Counted from the first letter of the stretch, positions 52,749 through 62,555 are shown. The stretch: DNA of 64,000 bases from Persicobacter sp. CCB-QB2 (GCF_001274635.1 NZ_LBGV01000001.1:2480001-2544000), one strand, 5' to 3'. Made by a program: numbers and translations. The notes: a model not told the origin generated them from the sequence alone.

Positions 52749-53543
52749 ATGCAAAAATCGACATTTATCATCAGCAAAATGGATTGTCCTTCGGAAGAAA
52801 ACCTGATTCGGATGAAACTCGCCGAAATTGAAGATATTCAACATTTGGATTTCGATATTCAGGAACGGAAGCTGACCGTCTTTCATCTCGGAGCAAGCTC
52901 TCGCATTGATGATGCTATTGCCTCCTTAAAACTGGGGGAAAGCCGGATATCCACCGAAGCCACGGATCAGGAAGTATTTGATGAAAATACCCGGCAACGA
53001 AAATTACTATGGTCGGTGCTGATCATCAACTTTTCCTTTTTCGTGATCGAAATGGCCACCGGGTGGTTCTCCCAATCCATGGGGCTCGTGGCCGATAGCC
53101 TGGATATGCTGGCGGATGCTTTTGTTTATGGCATCAGCCTTTTTGCTGTGGGGGGCACCCTCATTCGAAAGAAACAAATCGCTCGTCTGGCAGGGTATTT
53201 CCAGATCTTGTTGGCGGTGATCGGCTTTGGGGAAGTCATTCGCAGATTTATCAATATGGAGGCATTGCCAAATTTCTCGACGATGATGATCGTTTCAACT
53301 CTGGCCTTGCTGGCCAATGGCATCTGTCTTTATCTTTTGCAACAATCCAAAAGCAAAGGGGAAGCACATATGCAGGCGAGCATGATTTTCACCTCCAATG
53401 ATGTCATTATCAATCTGGGAGTTATCCTCGCCGGTGCTTTAGTGCATGGGTTACAATCCAACAAGCCGGATTTGATTATTGGTAGCATCGTTTTCATTTT
53501 AGTAATACAGGGAGCCATCCGGATTTTAAAACTGGGAAGATAA
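52749..53543 (+). CDS. Cation-efflux (CDF) transporter with N-terminal HMA-like domain
   Basis: 264 aa. N-terminal ~75 residues resemble a heavy-metal-associated fold (FIISKMDCPSEENLIRMKL, with a CPSE in place of the CXXC). The CDF part has helices with the metal-binding pattern ADSLDMLADAFVYG (Asp/Asp) and SNDVIINLGVI (Asn/Asp). The usual His in the first site is replaced by Asp. This compact form is common in Bacteroidota. It exports divalent metal ions; the specific metal is not inferable. Confidence 0.8.
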   Translation: MQKSTFIISKMDCPSEENLIRMKLAEIEDIQHLDFDIQERKLTVFHLGASSRIDDAIASLKLGESRISTEATDQEVFDENTRQRKLLWSVLIINFSFFVIEMATGWFSQSMGLVADSLDMLADAFVYGISLFAVGGTLIRKKQIARLAGYFQILLAVIGFGEVIRRFINMEALPNFSTMMIVSTLALLANGICLYLLQQSKSKGEAHMQASMIFTSNDVIINLGVILAGALVHGLQSNKPDLIIGSIVFILVIQGAIRILKLGR

Positions 53544-53972
53544 TCCCATACCCAGCCTGCTGATTCTTGGTTACGTTCCACCACTAGCTTGCTGGCCTTT
53601 TCCTTCCAGCACGCTCCACTGGCGGAGTGCTGAAGCAGGTTGGTCTGAGCTCATTTTGCAGCGTAAAAGCGCAGCCACTCGCTAAAAATAGCTTCGAAAA
53701 ACGGCTCCGCCTCCATCCCTTCGCCGGAACCCCCAACACGAGCCACATCCTGTTGAACTGCAAAATGCCGGGAAAAATACACCAAATCCCCCCCTGTACC
53801 CCTTTTTCAAAATTATTCAGTATGCTTCGGCCCCGCTCAAATAATGATCAGCAGCTTGCAGCGCAACGGGTAATTAACCTCCTTAAACCAACCTCCTTTA
53901 TCCCTCATTTTCTCCCCCTGCAGATCCCGCATTGATTGTAATTTCAATCACTGATTTTTTAATTTATAGAAA
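53544..53972. other. Gap with a GC-rich stretch
   Basis: A CAGCAC-CTCC / GGAG-GTGCTG hairpin lies at about 53608-53633. No gene is supported; open frames here look spurious. Confidence 0.4.
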
Positions 53973-56396
53973 ATGATACAAAGAATTTCAATCAACCTGC
54001 TATTCCTGCTGTGCAGCCTGCCCTTATGGGCACAGCAGACTATTGACGTTTATTCCTCCGAAATTCCCTGGAGTGAAGAAGAAGTCACCACTGATCCGGA
54101 CAAAATTTACAGCATTAATGAGGCCATCGCAATGGCCAATGCCGGAGACCTCATCCTAGTGCATGAGGGAATTTACCGGGAAAAAATTACCGTCAACAAA
54201 AATAATATTGAAATAAGAAACCATGAGGACGACTATGTACTGGTAAGTGGAAATGAATTGGTTTCCGGCTGGACCAAAGCGAATAATATGGCTGCCGGAA
54301 TTATGGAAGCTGATATTTCACAATACCCCATCGAAACGGATTTCACCCAGCTTTTTGCGGAAGGTCGGGCGCAAATGATGGCCCGCCACCCCAACAACAC
54401 TACGGGTGATATGATGGAACCGCTGGACCTCAACAGCGGATATGCCTTGTTGTCCAATGTCTATAAAGATGCCGGCGCCAATGCGAATGGCTATGCGACG
54501 CTGGAAGGCACCACCCTCCCAAAAGTAGATTTAACCGGAGGAATATTCCGTGGGCTGACCGGTAAAATGCGGAATTATGTTTATGGCAACATCACGGCCT
54601 CTTCCGGAAATTCGGTTACCTTCAAAGCCATCAATAAAGGGGTTTGGCAAAACGAGGGCGCGATCAAAAACACCCAGCATAAATTCAGCTGGGGATTTGT
54701 GATGCATAAAAATCTAATTGACATTCCGGGAGAATGGTTTGCCGAAGAAGGTAAACTCTGGTATATGCCGGAAGCAGATACAGACCTGGAAAATGCCCGC
54801 ATTGAAATTCAGGTGCGCGAGCGTGTATTAGTGCTGAATAATACCACCGGCGTAAGGATCCGTGGCATTCATTTTATCGGGGGAAATGTGGACATGCAAA
54901 AAACGACGGACGCCGTAATTGAAGGTTGCAGTATGCGTTATCTTTACCCCTTCTGGACACCGATCAATTACGGACAGAATGAAACCGAGAAGAAAGGCAT
55001 TTATCTGTCTAACAGCTCCAATAATCTTTTCAAAGACACCTATATCGCCCATAGCTGGGGAAATATGGTGGCCATGAAAGAGGGACAACATAACCGCTTT
55101 GAAAACTGTGTGATCAAAGACTTTGGCTGGATCGGGGTGTTCACCTCCGCCATTTACAATGTCCGCAGTGATAACGCCAGCGTAAAGGAATGTACCTTTG
55201 GGGATGGTGGCCGTTTCCATATTCGCGTCAGTGGAGGAGATGCTAAAATGGACATCCTGGATTCCGACTTTTACGGGGCCATGAAAATGGGAGAAGATGC
55301 CGGCCCGATCGAAGCCACCAGTACCGGAAGTATTGGTGCTTTGGATATGAAAGGAAGCGAGATTGCTTACAACAAAGTAAGGGATACCCATGGACTACCC
55401 GTATCAGATGGTGGTTATAACAAGCAAAAAATTGTGGCTTTCTATATGGAGGACACCGAGAATTATACCGCCCACCATAACCTGATTTACAATATCCGGG
55501 CAAATAATTATAAAGGAGGGCAGCCCAATCAGGAATACGGAGAATTTTTGTACCTCGGCCCCCGTTACAATGCCATGAGAAAACCTGTCCACTATTATAA
55601 CAATACAGTATGGGATGTAGATGCCGGCATCAGTATCTGGAATATCGAAATTGATAATTGGGAAGCATTAGGCATAGCTCCCGAAGACTCCACTGGCATG
55701 ATGACCGAGGGGCATTTTGCCAATAACATTTTTATGCAGGGAGCTGACTATAAGTTAAGTTATGTCCGCCAAAAACTCACGCCCACGGGTGGAAACCTGG
55801 GGTATGTGCCTTTAAATCCAAGTCCGAGCTTTGGCACCCTCGATTTTGATGCTTTTACCAATTACTGTTCCGATTATGGCTATCAGTTCAATCCGGAAGC
55901 CAACCATTCCTTTGAATTGGAGGAGGCCTCCATTCATTTCACCGATGCCTCAAAAGGTAATTTTTCTTTATTGTCTGCTTCTCCGGCCAAAGGGCAGGGT
56001 GTGGTACTGGAAGGAATTACCAGTAGTGAGCAGCCGGACTGTGGCGCATTTGAAGGAGGGAACAGGGTGATGAATGCCGGAGCAAAAATATCCACCCCGG
56101 ATTTTAAAGAGGTAAAACCAAAGCCAGAAGAACCTGATGTTAAACCACCTCTTACCGTTTCACCGAAAACTGGTGAATTAACCATTTATCCAAACCCGGC
56201 AAACAACACCTTATTTTTCGATAATTATCCAAATGAACCAAAGAAAATCATTATCTATTCGCTGTCGGGAAAAAAAATAATACAAGAAACAATTACTGAG
56301 AATAAAATAAGTGTTCAAAAGCTTCCGGTTGGCGTCTATTTGATCAAAATCATCAAAGGCTCAGAAGTTTCAGTTAGCCGTTTTGTCAAACAATAG
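53973..56396 (+). CDS. T9SS-secreted parallel beta-helix protein, probable polysaccharide-active enzyme
   Basis: 807 aa. Signal peptide (1-20). The start of the helix reads SINEAIAMANAGDLILVHEGIYREKITV, a typical first coil of a right-handed parallel beta-helix (pectate-lyase/chondroitinase-B fold), and repeats such as GVRIRGIHFIGGNVDMQKTTDAVIEGCSMR and NSSNNLFKDTYIAHSWGNMVAM follow. A ~100-residue insertion at ~140-290 is seen in some uncharacterised relatives. The C-terminal ~75 residues (LTIYPNPANNTLFF ... VQKLPVGVYLIKI) form a type A T9SS sorting domain, so the protein is secreted or surface-bound. Substrate not determined. Confidence 0.8.
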   Translation: MIQRISINLLFLLCSLPLWAQQTIDVYSSEIPWSEEEVTTDPDKIYSINEAIAMANAGDLILVHEGIYREKITVNKNNIEIRNHEDDYVLVSGNELVSGWTKANNMAAGIMEADISQYPIETDFTQLFAEGRAQMMARHPNNTTGDMMEPLDLNSGYALLSNVYKDAGANANGYATLEGTTLPKVDLTGGIFRGLTGKMRNYVYGNITASSGNSVTFKAINKGVWQNEGAIKNTQHKFSWGFVMHKNLIDIPGEWFAEEGKLWYMPEADTDLENARIEIQVRERVLVLNNTTGVRIRGIHFIGGNVDMQKTTDAVIEGCSMRYLYPFWTPINYGQNETEKKGIYLSNSSNNLFKDTYIAHSWGNMVAMKEGQHNRFENCVIKDFGWIGVFTSAIYNVRSDNASVKECTFGDGGRFHIRVSGGDAKMDILDSDFYGAMKMGEDAGPIEATSTGSIGALDMKGSEIAYNKVRDTHGLPVSDGGYNKQKIVAFYMEDTENYTAHHNLIYNIRANNYKGGQPNQEYGEFLYLGPRYNAMRKPVHYYNNTVWDVDAGISIWNIEIDNWEALGIAPEDSTGMMTEGHFANNIFMQGADYKLSYVRQKLTPTGGNLGYVPLNPSPSFGTLDFDAFTNYCSDYGYQFNPEANHSFELEEASIHFTDASKGNFSLLSASPAKGQGVVLEGITSSEQPDCGAFEGGNRVMNAGAKISTPDFKEVKPKPEEPDVKPPLTVSPKTGELTIYPNPANNTLFFDNYPNEPKKIIIYSLSGKKIIQETITENKISVQKLPVGVYLIKIIKGSEVSVSRFVKQ

Positions 56397-57326
56397 GCTG
56401 TACTAAAACAGCCCTCCTTGGCTGTAGTCTTCGCAGGGCATTAGCCGCAAATTCGGTAGTGAAGACTATGGTCCCGGATGAGGGGGGCAATTGGTTTTTC
56501 CAATTATTGTTGTTTGGAAAGCCGGATGGTATTTTTTTTGCCACAAATGACACAAATTTCCTCAAATGATTTTTGGTGGGGGCACGAAAATTCATGCAAC
56601 TGCACTAAATTAACAACATTCCTCTATCGCCCCTGGTCGTAGTGTTACAGCGAGCCGTGCGAGCATCACTACGACCAACCAATGATTTTTTAATCACACA
56701 ACTGGTAAAAAGGCGCAGACGCCTCATAATTTGGGCGCATAGCAGCAAGGCTACGACCAGTTTAGCATCAGGATCCGTGGACTCGGTCGTAGTCGCCGCT
56801 TGAATTCCCGCACTAATCCGATAAATTCAGTGCACTAAGACTACAACCAGTGTCTATCTTGCCCAGCTGAAAAAGGTCCCCGGCCGAAGTATTACAGCGA
56901 GCTGGGCGAGCATCACTACGACCAATAACTGTATTTTTAAATCCCACCACTGGGCTTGGGAGTGGACGTTTCAAAATTTGGAGTCGTAGCACCATGCTAC
57001 GACCAGTGTTAGACGTTATGCAGAAACGAAAAAATCCTATAAAGGAGTATCTAGCCAAGGAACTACGTTCCTCAAAATTTTAATCTCTACATCTTCCAAA
57101 AAAGAGGGCGCTCCCCACCTCCGCATTTCACCATTCTATATTTAACTACTAGAATTTTCCTGTCCTTATTATTTTTTCGGATTTACCACCCCTTTTCAAA
57201 TCACTCTATGGCGGTTTCTGCACTTGAAAAGTCTTAACTTTCATCTATTAAATCCTTATTCCATAGCTATAGTTGATCTAAAAATTCACCTTAAGCTGAA
57301 TCATTTTTTCATTTTAGAGAAACCAC
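56397..57326. repeat. Gap with GGTCGTAG/CTACGACC repeats, two ~130-bp imperfect units
   Basis: Units near 56634-56766 and 56876-57010 share the phrase TTACAGCGAGC..GCGAGCATCACTACGACCAA. The octamer GGTCGTAG or its complement occurs at 56635, 56669, 56751, 56785, 56916 and 56997, with a one-base variant at 56841 and a GTCGTAG at 56983. In the first unit GGTCGTAGTG pairs perfectly with CACTACGACC. No gene is recognised in this gap. Confidence 0.7.
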
Positions 57327-59390
57327 ATGAAAGCAATTTTCCTCAAAATAAGCCTATTGCTCTGTTGCTTACCGTTCAGCTTGCAAGCACAGGTACAATT
57401 AGAGAGCGCCCTCAAAGAAGCCGCCTCTGCACCGATATATGATGAAATTCCGGTTGCACCAAATGGTTTCGTTTTTGAAAAGCCGGTGACGAATAATAAA
57501 ATCAATTATCAGTCGAAAGAAAAATTCAAACGCACCATTTACATAGATGCAGAAAAAGGGAAAGACAAAAACAACGGTCTTTCCGAAGGAAAAGCGATCA
57601 AATCGTTAGCGAAGCTGGCCAAAATGAATCCCACTTTCGGAGATCAGATTCTTCTAAAAGGTAATCAAACGCATGACGGCACCATCGAATTGATCAACCT
57701 GAACAAGGCAGGTAAAAGCAAGAAAAAAATCCATATCGGTAGTTACGGTTCCGGAAAAGCCACTATCAATTTCAGAGGCTATCCGGCCGGAATTTGGGTT
57801 CAGAATACCTCCAATGTCATCATTACCGACCTGAAAATGACAGGAGATGGTGGACCGAACAAAAACACCTTGATGATCCGCAAGAATGAAAAAAACGGGC
57901 AACAACGTTATGCGATCCGCATTCAGTCGGATAACACCCACCCGAATAGCCTGATGGAAAACTTCCTGATCTATAATGTGGATATTTTTGATGTGTTTTT
58001 ATTAAATGATGCCGAGCAGTCACGTGCATGCCGGCAATGGAACATGAATGATAATGCTGGCTGGGGCTGGGGGATCTTCGGTCAGGTATTGAAAAAAGGA
58101 CAGGGAATAAGTAATGTTGCCGTGCAGCACGTCACGGTGAGCAATGTCAGCCAAATGGGTATTCGCTTCAAGGGCGCCGGAAAAATCGACGGTTCTGCAC
58201 CACGAAATGTGAGTGATGTGCGCATTGAGCACTGTACCGTTTACCAGTCCGGCGGCCCGGGTATGCAATTCAACCGATGCAATAACAGTCACTTGAAATA
58301 CAGTCGTATCACCGAATCGGGCAACCGCAATGACAAAAGAAAATGGGGTCGTGGTAGTGGCATGTGGACCTGGGGATTGCAGAACTTCCTTTTCGAATAT
58401 AATACTTTCGAAGGCGCACAGGGAATTGCCGATTGTTGCGGCGCACATATCGATTTTAACTGCAAAAACGTGGTGATCCAGAAATGTTTGAGTCGTTATA
58501 ATGCCGGTGGATTTATTGAAGTTCTTGGACTAAACTATAACTGTTCCTACCGATATAATGTCAGCATCAACGACGGATGGAGAAACCTGAAAGATCCGGA
58601 GCAGAAATTCTGGGGCAAGGTTGGAACACCGGGTTGTATCGTCACCGTAAACGGACATAATCACGATAAGCAGTATAAAGGTCCTTATCAAACTTATATC
58701 TACAATAACACTATAATTAGCACCATAGAAGGAAATAAACCTTACCAAAACCCGAATGTATTCAATATCTCCACTTCCAATGAAGGGTTGGTAATGATGA
58801 ATAACATTCTGTGGTTAGAGGAAAAAGCCAATAATGGCTGGTCGATGCACCGCTGGAAAGATGGCGCTGCCTACGATGCCGCTTTTGACTTTAAAATTTC
58901 CGATGGTCCTCGTAAAAACGGAAAAATCAGCAAAGGCATGGGACAGTCCTATCCTGCAACCGTGCGTCCGATGAATGAGGCCGAACTGACCAAAATGGAA
59001 TTGATCATGCGTGGAAACCTTTACCGCTTGTACAATGAAAACGGCACCGACAAATACAGCAAGGTTTCCAATGCACTGGCAGAGGGCTATTGGGATGAGA
59101 ATGCCCACGGCGGATCTCCGGAATTCGTGAACGAAAGCGGTTCTGAAGCGGCGGACTTCGTCCCACAAAACAAAGCACTGATCTCCCTAGGAGAAGCGAT
59201 TCCAAAGCTGAAATCCGACAAAACTTCCTATGGCATTTATTTCGACGGACTGGAAATGAAGACCGACTTCTTCGGCAACCCGATCAAAGGTAATATTATT
59301 GGGGCAATTGTTCCGAATGCTAAAATCAGAGACTGGACGAAAGTCTATGAGCAAAACGACAAAGTGGATGATAAAAAAATGTCGAAATAA
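57327..59390 (+). CDS. Secreted parallel beta-helix protein
   Basis: 687 aa. Signal peptide MKAIFLKISLLLCCLPFSLQA. After a ~50-residue linker the domain starts with FKRTIYIDAEKGKDKNNGLSEGKAIKSLAKLAKMNP, a pattern (DNGLSxxxAxxSL) typical of beta-helix polysaccharide lyases or glycosidases. Coils continue (NTSNVIITDLKMTGDGG, PRNVSDVRIEHCTVYQSGGPGMQFNRCNNSHLKYSRIT). No T9SS tail is seen, so it may be periplasmic. It lies 930 bp downstream of the other beta-helix gene, in the same direction, and could act on the same polymer (inference). Confidence 0.78.
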   Translation: MKAIFLKISLLLCCLPFSLQAQVQLESALKEAASAPIYDEIPVAPNGFVFEKPVTNNKINYQSKEKFKRTIYIDAEKGKDKNNGLSEGKAIKSLAKLAKMNPTFGDQILLKGNQTHDGTIELINLNKAGKSKKKIHIGSYGSGKATINFRGYPAGIWVQNTSNVIITDLKMTGDGGPNKNTLMIRKNEKNGQQRYAIRIQSDNTHPNSLMENFLIYNVDIFDVFLLNDAEQSRACRQWNMNDNAGWGWGIFGQVLKKGQGISNVAVQHVTVSNVSQMGIRFKGAGKIDGSAPRNVSDVRIEHCTVYQSGGPGMQFNRCNNSHLKYSRITESGNRNDKRKWGRGSGMWTWGLQNFLFEYNTFEGAQGIADCCGAHIDFNCKNVVIQKCLSRYNAGGFIEVLGLNYNCSYRYNVSINDGWRNLKDPEQKFWGKVGTPGCIVTVNGHNHDKQYKGPYQTYIYNNTIISTIEGNKPYQNPNVFNISTSNEGLVMMNNILWLEEKANNGWSMHRWKDGAAYDAAFDFKISDGPRKNGKISKGMGQSYPATVRPMNEAELTKMELIMRGNLYRLYNENGTDKYSKVSNALAEGYWDENAHGGSPEFVNESGSEAADFVPQNKALISLGEAIPKLKSDKTSYGIYFDGLEMKTDFFGNPIKGNIIGAIVPNAKIRDWTKVYEQNDKVDDKKMSK

Positions 59391-59434
59391 TATCTAATTA
59401 TTAACGAACAACTTTTTCATAGTTATATAGAACA

Positions 59435-59468
59435 GAAAGCCCTTACGGAATGGTAGGGGCTTTTCTTT
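59435..59468 (+). terminator. Terminator of the second beta-helix gene
   Basis: AAAGCCC-TAC / GTA-GGGGCTTT stem, then TTCTTTT. Confidence 0.75.
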
Positions 59469-59677
59469 TGGATGACTGTTGATTATAGGATAAATGCAGG
59501 GGGCAATACTGGCAATTATCAATATCTCCTACCGGATATTTCCGGAATAATCCGTTGAGTATATGTAAAATAGGCAATTGCCAGCTACAAACTTGTCAAA
59601 CCGTTACGATTTTGAAGCGGACTACAACCGTTGAATTTACTACTATTTTGCATATTCATTGTTGTGCGGTCTTTTTT

Positions 59678-60118
59678 TTAGACCCTTGAATCAAACCTAT
59701 AAATATCAACGTCTGTTTTTGTTTTAGTTTTGAATAGAAAATCTATAGTTTCTAAATCATGTCCTAAATATGGAGTTGGTTGGTCAGGATTCATGTCAAT
59801 ATCTAATACAATCTGCAATACAGAATCAAGCCGATACTTTTGTTTCAATCCATTAATTATGTCTATTTTATCTTTCAACTGATAAACAATCTCATTAACA
59901 AGTTTATCAACATCAAGATATTCTTTCCCTTTCTCTGTTGATAGTTTCCAACAGGAAAATGCTAACTCTTTCTTATATTTCCCTTTATCACCAGTCTGCC
60001 AAGATTCAGTTGGTTCAATAGCTAATTCCGATGAAACCTTGTCAGGAGAAAAATTATCTCCAACAAGCGAAAAGTACACATGTGTATTATACTTATTTTT
60101 GCTCATCCTTAATTTCAA
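59678..60118 (-). CDS. DUF4279 protein
   Basis: 146 aa; the internal Met at residue 5 (MSKNKYN) may be the true start. Pattern THVYFSLVGDNFSPDKVSSELAIEPTESWQTGD followed by SCWKLSTEKGKEYLDVDKLVNEIVYQLKDK matches DUF4279, found singly or next to other small proteins; function unknown. Overlaps the upstream gene by 26 nt, so the two are probably translated together. AT-richer than the flanks. Confidence 0.8.
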   Translation of the reverse strand: MKLRMSKNKYNTHVYFSLVGDNFSPDKVSSELAIEPTESWQTGDKGKYKKELAFSCWKLSTEKGKEYLDVDKLVNEIVYQLKDKIDIINGLKQKYRLDSVLQIVLDIDMNPDQPTPYLGHDLETIDFLFKTKTKTDVDIYRFDSRV

Positions 60119-60620
60119 TTGTTAGTTTATCAGCATCAAGTTCCATTACCAAATGTCTGTCCCAATTTGTAAACTCATCACAAGTAAATTCAAGTTTTCT
60201 CTCCTTCCACTTTCTGAATTTAATCATATCCATCTCAATCGGACTTGAAATGTTTACTGTTTCCTTTAATCTATTGTTAATCAGATTAATATTATAATGA
60301 TCAGCTAATATAAAATCACCAGCCGGTGAAGTAGTCAAGTTATGATATTGAGGTTGGTCTTCAAATTCAATCAGGTCACCATTTTTATTTTCAAGTCGGA
60401 ACAAATAGTCCGATGTTAAAACTAAAGTTTCATTCTTATTCTCCGATATCGCAACTTGTATTGGAGCACCTCTAAATTGTCCAACCCACTCATTATAGTC
60501 CGAATCAGTAAATTTAATCCATGTCCAGTTGGAGGAATTCCAAGGACTCGCATTATCATATATTCTTTCCTCGAATTCTCCTGAGTATGGTTTATTTACT
60601 ATTTCAGCTTTTTTAATCAT
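60093..60620 (-). CDS. Hypothetical protein paired with DUF4279
   Basis: 175 aa, no signal peptide or membrane helix. Beta-rich with many Trp/Phe/Tyr (YDNASPWNSSNWTWIKFTDSDYNEWVGQFRGAP). The stop lies within the DUF4279 start region (26-nt overlap). The pairing of two small acidic or beta-rich proteins without a nearby enzyme resembles immunity-type gene pairs, but no toxin is present. Function unknown. Confidence 0.6.
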   Translation of the reverse strand: MIKKAEIVNKPYSGEFEERIYDNASPWNSSNWTWIKFTDSDYNEWVGQFRGAPIQVAISENKNETLVLTSDYLFRLENKNGDLIEFEDQPQYHNLTTSPAGDFILADHYNINLINNRLKETVNISSPIEMDMIKFRKWKERKLEFTCDEFTNWDRHLVMELDADKLTIEIKDEQK

Positions 60621-60674
60621 TTTATTCTAAGTGACTCGCTCTCCCTTAAATGCCGCACAACGCTACTATATAAT

Positions 60675-61211
60675 TTACTTTTGAACTAACCACTCCTCCC
60701 TTGTCAGATTATACCAATGATGCGGTTCGCTATCATACTCAAAAGTATCGACAAATTTAAGTCCGGATTTTTGTAAAACGTAATTAGAGACCGCATGTCG
60801 GATATCCGCCGCCCCACCAATAGCCGCATAGCCCAGGGTTTCAAAACCATAATCGACAGACATCTTCGCGGTAAGAGAGGCAATTCCTCTTCCCCAAAAT
60901 TTACGACGCAGGCGATAACCCAAATCATAATAAGGTTGTCCCGGGCGCAAAACATCTTCATACTTCAGGCCGGTCCAGCCGACAAATTCCTGACTGGCTT
61001 TTTCAATAATGGCCCAGCGGCCAACGCCAAATTGTTCATACTGCCCCATGATATAGGCCACAATATCCTCCGCTTCCGCCATGGTTTTTATGGGATTGTT
61101 ACCGAGGAATTGATGTACTTGCGGATCGGAATCCAACAGGAAAATCCCCTCCACATCGGAAGTTTCAAAGCGTCGAATTTGATAAAGCGGAGTTTCAAAA
61201 ATTGGGGCCAT
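60675..61211 (-). CDS. GNAT acetyltransferase
   Basis: 178 aa. Conserved acetyl-CoA region LGYRLRRKFWGRGIASLTAKMSVDYGFETLG and C-terminal VSNYVLQKSGLKFVDTFEYDSEPHHWYNLTREEWLV (in parts) indicate the RimJ-like group. Substrate unknown. Stands alone, followed upstream by an intergenic region with repeat copy K. Confidence 0.88.
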   Translation of the reverse strand: MAPIFETPLYQIRRFETSDVEGIFLLDSDPQVHQFLGNNPIKTMAEAEDIVAYIMGQYEQFGVGRWAIIEKASQEFVGWTGLKYEDVLRPGQPYYDLGYRLRRKFWGRGIASLTAKMSVDYGFETLGYAAIGGAADIRHAVSNYVLQKSGLKFVDTFEYDSEPHHWYNLTREEWLVQK

Positions 61212-61234
61212 AGCATTTTAATTTGGGAAATGAT

Positions 61235-61273
61235 CTCATAAAAAAAAGGCCTCCTGAATAAGAAGACCTTTTA
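61235..61273. terminator. Weak terminator-like hairpin
   Basis: AAAAAGG-CTCCT ... AG-AG-CCTTTT stem with mismatches between the GNAT gene and repeat copy K. Confidence 0.4.
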
Positions 61274-61311
61274 TAAATATAGATAATTCCTTTTGCTTAG
61301 CGCGAGTTTAA

Positions 61312-61527
61312 AGCTGAATTATTCACCGATTGATATTTCTAGCCCCCACCTTAAGCTATGCATTACTTACGCCATTCGGGTGGATTTTTTAATCAGCCAG
61401 CCCAGACTTGGGTGAGCATATTTTTTCTGAATTCATCTGCTTCCATGTAAAAATTCCAAACAGGAAAAATTCTTTCATTTTTTCCCTTATGCGGCCAAAT
61501 GAGGATTATAGCATGAATAAGCCGGCT
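61312..61527 (-). repeat. MITE-like element, copy K
   Basis: Left terminus AGCTGAATTATTCACCG, right terminus TGAATAAGCCGGCT, TAA on both sides (61309-61311, 61528-61530). The right end runs into the stop codon of the phosphatase gene. Confidence 0.82.
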
Positions 61528-62555
61528 TAATACAGATACTTCGCTTTAAGAGACAAGATATCCTCCTGCGAAACCTCCAGGGCTTCTGCCATAAATTGCT
61601 CTACGCTGCCATACTCCAATGCCATCTGATCAAAAGCCGCCGCTAAACAGTCTCTTCTCACGCTCATCATCACACGCATCAAATCCTGAGAAACTCCTGT
61701 AAATGCAAATCGCTTTATCAATTCTTCATTCTTCCCATGACGATAGTGATTAGACATTTCGTACTCATCCAAAATGGTTTCCATATCCACTCCCAAAGCA
61801 TAAAGCGTGAGCGCGGAGCAAAGTCCGGTGCGGTCCTTCCCTGCAGTACAGTGAAAAACCAATGGCTGCTCAGTGTCTTTCAACAATTGAAAATACTCTT
61901 TGTATCGGTAGGCCCAGTCTTTTACCAAGTGGCGGTTTACATCCGTCAGCATCTGAATACCATCCTCAGCGGTTAAAGTATTATCTTTCAACATCGCCTT
62001 AAATTCCTCCATATTCCCCGGACTTATCCAAAGACTATGCTCAGTGGCTCCCAGCTTAGCTGAAAACTCATCCTGACTTTCTTCCCGCTCTTCTAGGCTT
62101 CTGAAGTCCACCTTGGTGGCAATATTCAAAGAGGAAAGCTTTTGCCAGCCCTTCTTGTCCACATTCTTTAACTCTCCGCAACGATAGATTGCCCCCCATC
62201 TCACCTGGCGACCATCCTTGGTTTTTATGCCCCCAATATCACGAAAATTGGGCTCTCCGCTTATGGCCAGGTTACGCTCGGAAACCCAAAGAGAATCATT
62301 GCCGGATACTGCTAAAAAAACAGCCCGCTTTTCCGGCGCATAAGCAAAATCCTGCTGGTTTTTCAGGCTCCCAATCGCCTTGCCATTCAGGAACAATTGC
62401 CATTCTTGTTTGCCGAAATTTTCGAAATGGTAACCTTCTGCTGTTCTGCTCACATAGATCTCTTCAAAAAGCGTTCGTTCCGGTGTCTCCTCTGCAGTAT
62501 ATCGTCCGCAAGCCATCATCGTCAGGGCAGTGATTGCCAATAAAATCTTTCTCAT
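61527..62555 (-). CDS. Lipoprotein tyrosine phosphatase
   Basis: 342 aa. Lipobox TMMAC (Cys16). Residues ~100-110 (EPNFRDIGGI) are the Y_phosphatase3 entry motif, and the catalytic signature is HCTAGKDRTG (Cys236, Arg242, CX5R). Acts in the periplasm or at the outer membrane to hydrolyse phosphomonoesters such as phosphotyrosine or phosphoinositides in relatives. The stop TAA at 61527-61529 includes the end of repeat copy K. Confidence 0.88.
   Translation of the reverse strand: MRKILLAITALTMMACGRYTAEETPERTLFEEIYVSRTAEGYHFENFGKQEWQLFLNGKAIGSLKNQQDFAYAPEKRAVFLAVSGNDSLWVSERNLAISGEPNFRDIGGIKTKDGRQVRWGAIYRCGELKNVDKKGWQKLSSLNIATKVDFRSLEEREESQDEFSAKLGATEHSLWISPGNMEEFKAMLKDNTLTAEDGIQMLTDVNRHLVKDWAYRYKEYFQLLKDTEQPLVFHCTAGKDRTGLCSALTLYALGVDMETILDEYEMSNHYRHGKNEELIKRFAFTGVSQDLMRVMMSVRRDCLAAAFDQMALEYGSVEQFMAEALEVSQEDILSLKAKYLY

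Noticed and set aside
53627..53935. 102-residue frame upstream of the beta-helix gene
   Set aside because: Proline/serine-rich, no signal or motif, overlapping frames equally open.
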